From: JBCDBY01 sp039182715
GTDB taxonomy: Bacteria > Planctomycetota > PLA2
DNA: 13,725 nucleotides
Direction of reading: 5' to 3'
Assembly (NCBI GenBank): GCA_039182715.1
Contig: JBCDBY010000104.1
Location: 1 to 13,725 of the forward strand
The notes under the pieces were generated by a model. It was given only the letters and a program-made list of their open reading frames with translations. It searched no databases and had not been told where the DNA came from. The position numbers were made by a program, and so were the translations under genes. This document shows, piece by piece, positions 12,889-13,725 of the stretch; the first letter of the stretch is position 1; each line of letters starts with the position of its first letter.

Positions 12889-13396
12889 CAACATGTACCG
12901 CGTGGTCATCGACGGATCCCTCGAGGCGATCTGGCACGAGATCACGCGCACGGACAAGCCGATCGCGGCCTTCTTCAACGCGCGCATGGACCGGGGGCCG
13001 CTGCAGCCGGGTTCGCGCCTGGCAATGCGCTCCTCGAACGACAAGTACACCGGTGTGGTCGGCGAGATCCTCGAGGTCGAACCGATGAAGCGATTCGCGC
13101 ACACGTTCAGGTTCACGGCGTTCGACGACCCCGAGTGCAAGGTGATCTACGAGCTCGAGCCGGTCGATGGAGGCGTGCAGTTCACGCTGACGATCGAGGA
13201 TCTGCCGCCCGACACCAAGACCGCCAAGCAGATGACGCAGGGCGGCCCGATGATCGTGAACACGCTCAAGGCGGTCATCGAGACCGGCAAGCCGACGTTC
13301 GGCGTGCGCGTTCTCTTTGGGCTTTTCAAGGTGCTCGCGCCGTTCACGCCGGCGCGCAGTCGCAGCGAACACTGGCCGGTGGACGGCAAGGAGTAG
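12881..13396 (+). CDS. SRPBCC/AHSA1-like ligand-binding protein
   Basis: A 171-residue protein of the SRPBCC superfamily (AHSA1 type). GTG 12881 is preceded by GAGGAG at 7 nt and overlaps the ArsR stop; ATG 12893 (MYRVVIDG) is a second possible start. The fold order is visible: strand MYRVVIDGSLEAIWHEIT, the segment PIAAFFNARMDRGPLQPGSR, strands YTGVVGEILEVEPMKRFAHT and CKVIYELEPVDGGVQFTLTI, and the long C-terminal helix (GGPMIVNTLKAVIETGK). A basic tail follows (LFKVLAPFTPARSRSEHWPV). Members bind hydrophobic or aromatic small molecules, but the ligand is not predictable here. The ArsR-SRPBCC coupling is a common arrangement in GC-rich bacteria. The next gene starts 3 nt after the stop, so the three genes form one operon. 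Confidence 0.9.
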   Translation: MPDNMYRVVIDGSLEAIWHEITRTDKPIAAFFNARMDRGPLQPGSRLAMRSSNDKYTGVVGEILEVEPMKRFAHTFRFTAFDDPECKVIYELEPVDGGVQFTLTIEDLPPDTKTAKQMTQGGPMIVNTLKAVIETGKPTFGVRVLFGLFKVLAPFTPARSRSEHWPVDGKE

Positions 13397-13399
13397 GCC

Positions 13400-13725
13400 A
13401 TGGCAACCCCCGAAGAGATGGCCGCGAAGATGAAGGCCAACCTGCAGGAGAAGACCGGCAAGACGCTGCCGCAGTGGCTCAAGATCACGAAGGCGGCCGG
13501 GCTGGAGAAGCACGGTCAGATCGTGAAGCTGCTCAAGAGCGAGTACGGCGTCACGCACGGCTTCGCCAACCTGATCGCGCACGAGACGCTGTCCGGCGGC
13601 GAACCGACCGGCGATCTCGTTGCCGCGCAGTACGCCGGCAAGAAGGAAGCGATGCGCCCGGTCTACGAGCAGATCCTGGCGGCGGCGAAGAAGCTCGGCA
13701 AGGACGTCGAGATCGCGCCCAAGAA
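13400..13725 (+). CDS. DUF4287-type protein (probably DUF4287-DUF5655), truncated by window end
   Basis: The frame from ATG 13400 is open for 108 codons to the window edge. A Shine-Dalgarno AAGGAG lies 6 nt before the ATG, inside the end of the SRPBCC gene. The N-terminal pattern is typical of DUF4287: MKANLQEKTGKTLPQWLKI (residues 11-29), GLEKHGQIVKLLKSEYGVTH (34-53) and GFANLIAHETL (54-64). The following VYEQILAAAKKLGKDVEIAP is how DUF5655 usually begins, so the complete protein is probably a DUF4287-DUF5655 fusion of about 180-190 residues. The biochemical role is unknown; conserved KTGK, KH and HG motifs could bind a phosphate-bearing ligand, which is inference. It is the third gene of the ArsR-led operon. 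Confidence 0.88.
   Translation, partial: MATPEEMAAKMKANLQEKTGKTLPQWLKITKAAGLEKHGQIVKLLKSEYGVTHGFANLIAHETLSGGEPTGDLVAAQYAGKKEAMRPVYEQILAAAKKLGKDVEIAPK

Overview
The window is GC-rich DNA (roughly two thirds G+C by eye) from a chromosome-like region of a bacterium. It has tightly packed genes on both strands, strong GC bias at third codon positions, several GTG starts, and many exported proteins or lipoproteins of unknown function. The exported set, including a lipoprotein that joins an HtrA-type protease to TPR repeats, resembles Planctomycetota or perhaps Myxococcota. That assignment is an impression from protein style, since there is no rRNA or other marker. No tRNA, rRNA, CRISPR array, insertion sequence or phage gene was seen.

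Layout: (1) 1-2410, minus: a large secreted coiled-coil protein, cut by the window start, with a good promoter (TTGACG-N17-TACAGT) and an inverted repeat at the expected transcription start. (2) 2612-3440, minus: a two-gene operon, SRPBCC protein then TMEM14-like membrane protein. (3) 3509-4553, plus: a two-gene operon, VOC/glyoxalase-fold protein then DUF4291 protein. (4) 4558-4974, minus: a small lipoprotein, divergent from (5) 5071-6168, plus: a secreted protein with two PsbP/Mog1-like halves. (6) 8618-6165, minus: a run of four genes comprising a secreted helical-repeat protein, a GNAT acetyltransferase (ATGA overlap), a small Ig-like/carboxypeptidase-regulatory-like protein whose frame is interrupted by TGA, and a small secreted protein. 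(7) 8714-11752, plus: the 1012-residue protease lipoprotein. (8) 11770-12462, minus: a two-TM membrane protein. (9) 12541-end, plus: an ArsR-type regulator, an SRPBCC/AHSA1 protein and a DUF4287-type protein, tightly coupled and led by a 7-bp-arm palindrome over the promoter and start codon.

The most notable observation is the TGA-interrupted gene at 6732-7055. Clear coding sequence runs 42 codons before and 64 codons after the TGA in the same frame, and an 8-bp hairpin begins 10 nt after the TGA, at about the spacing of a bacterial SECIS element. It is a selenoprotein candidate, with a recent nonsense mutation or a sequence error as the alternatives. A second theme is leaderless expression: several genes have a TANNNT -10-like element 6-7 nt before the start codon and no Shine-Dalgarno sequence, while operon-internal genes have good ones.

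No stretch over 300 bases lacks a gene. The largest gaps are 2411-2611 (promoter, inverted repeat, hairpin) and 6579-6731 (hairpin).
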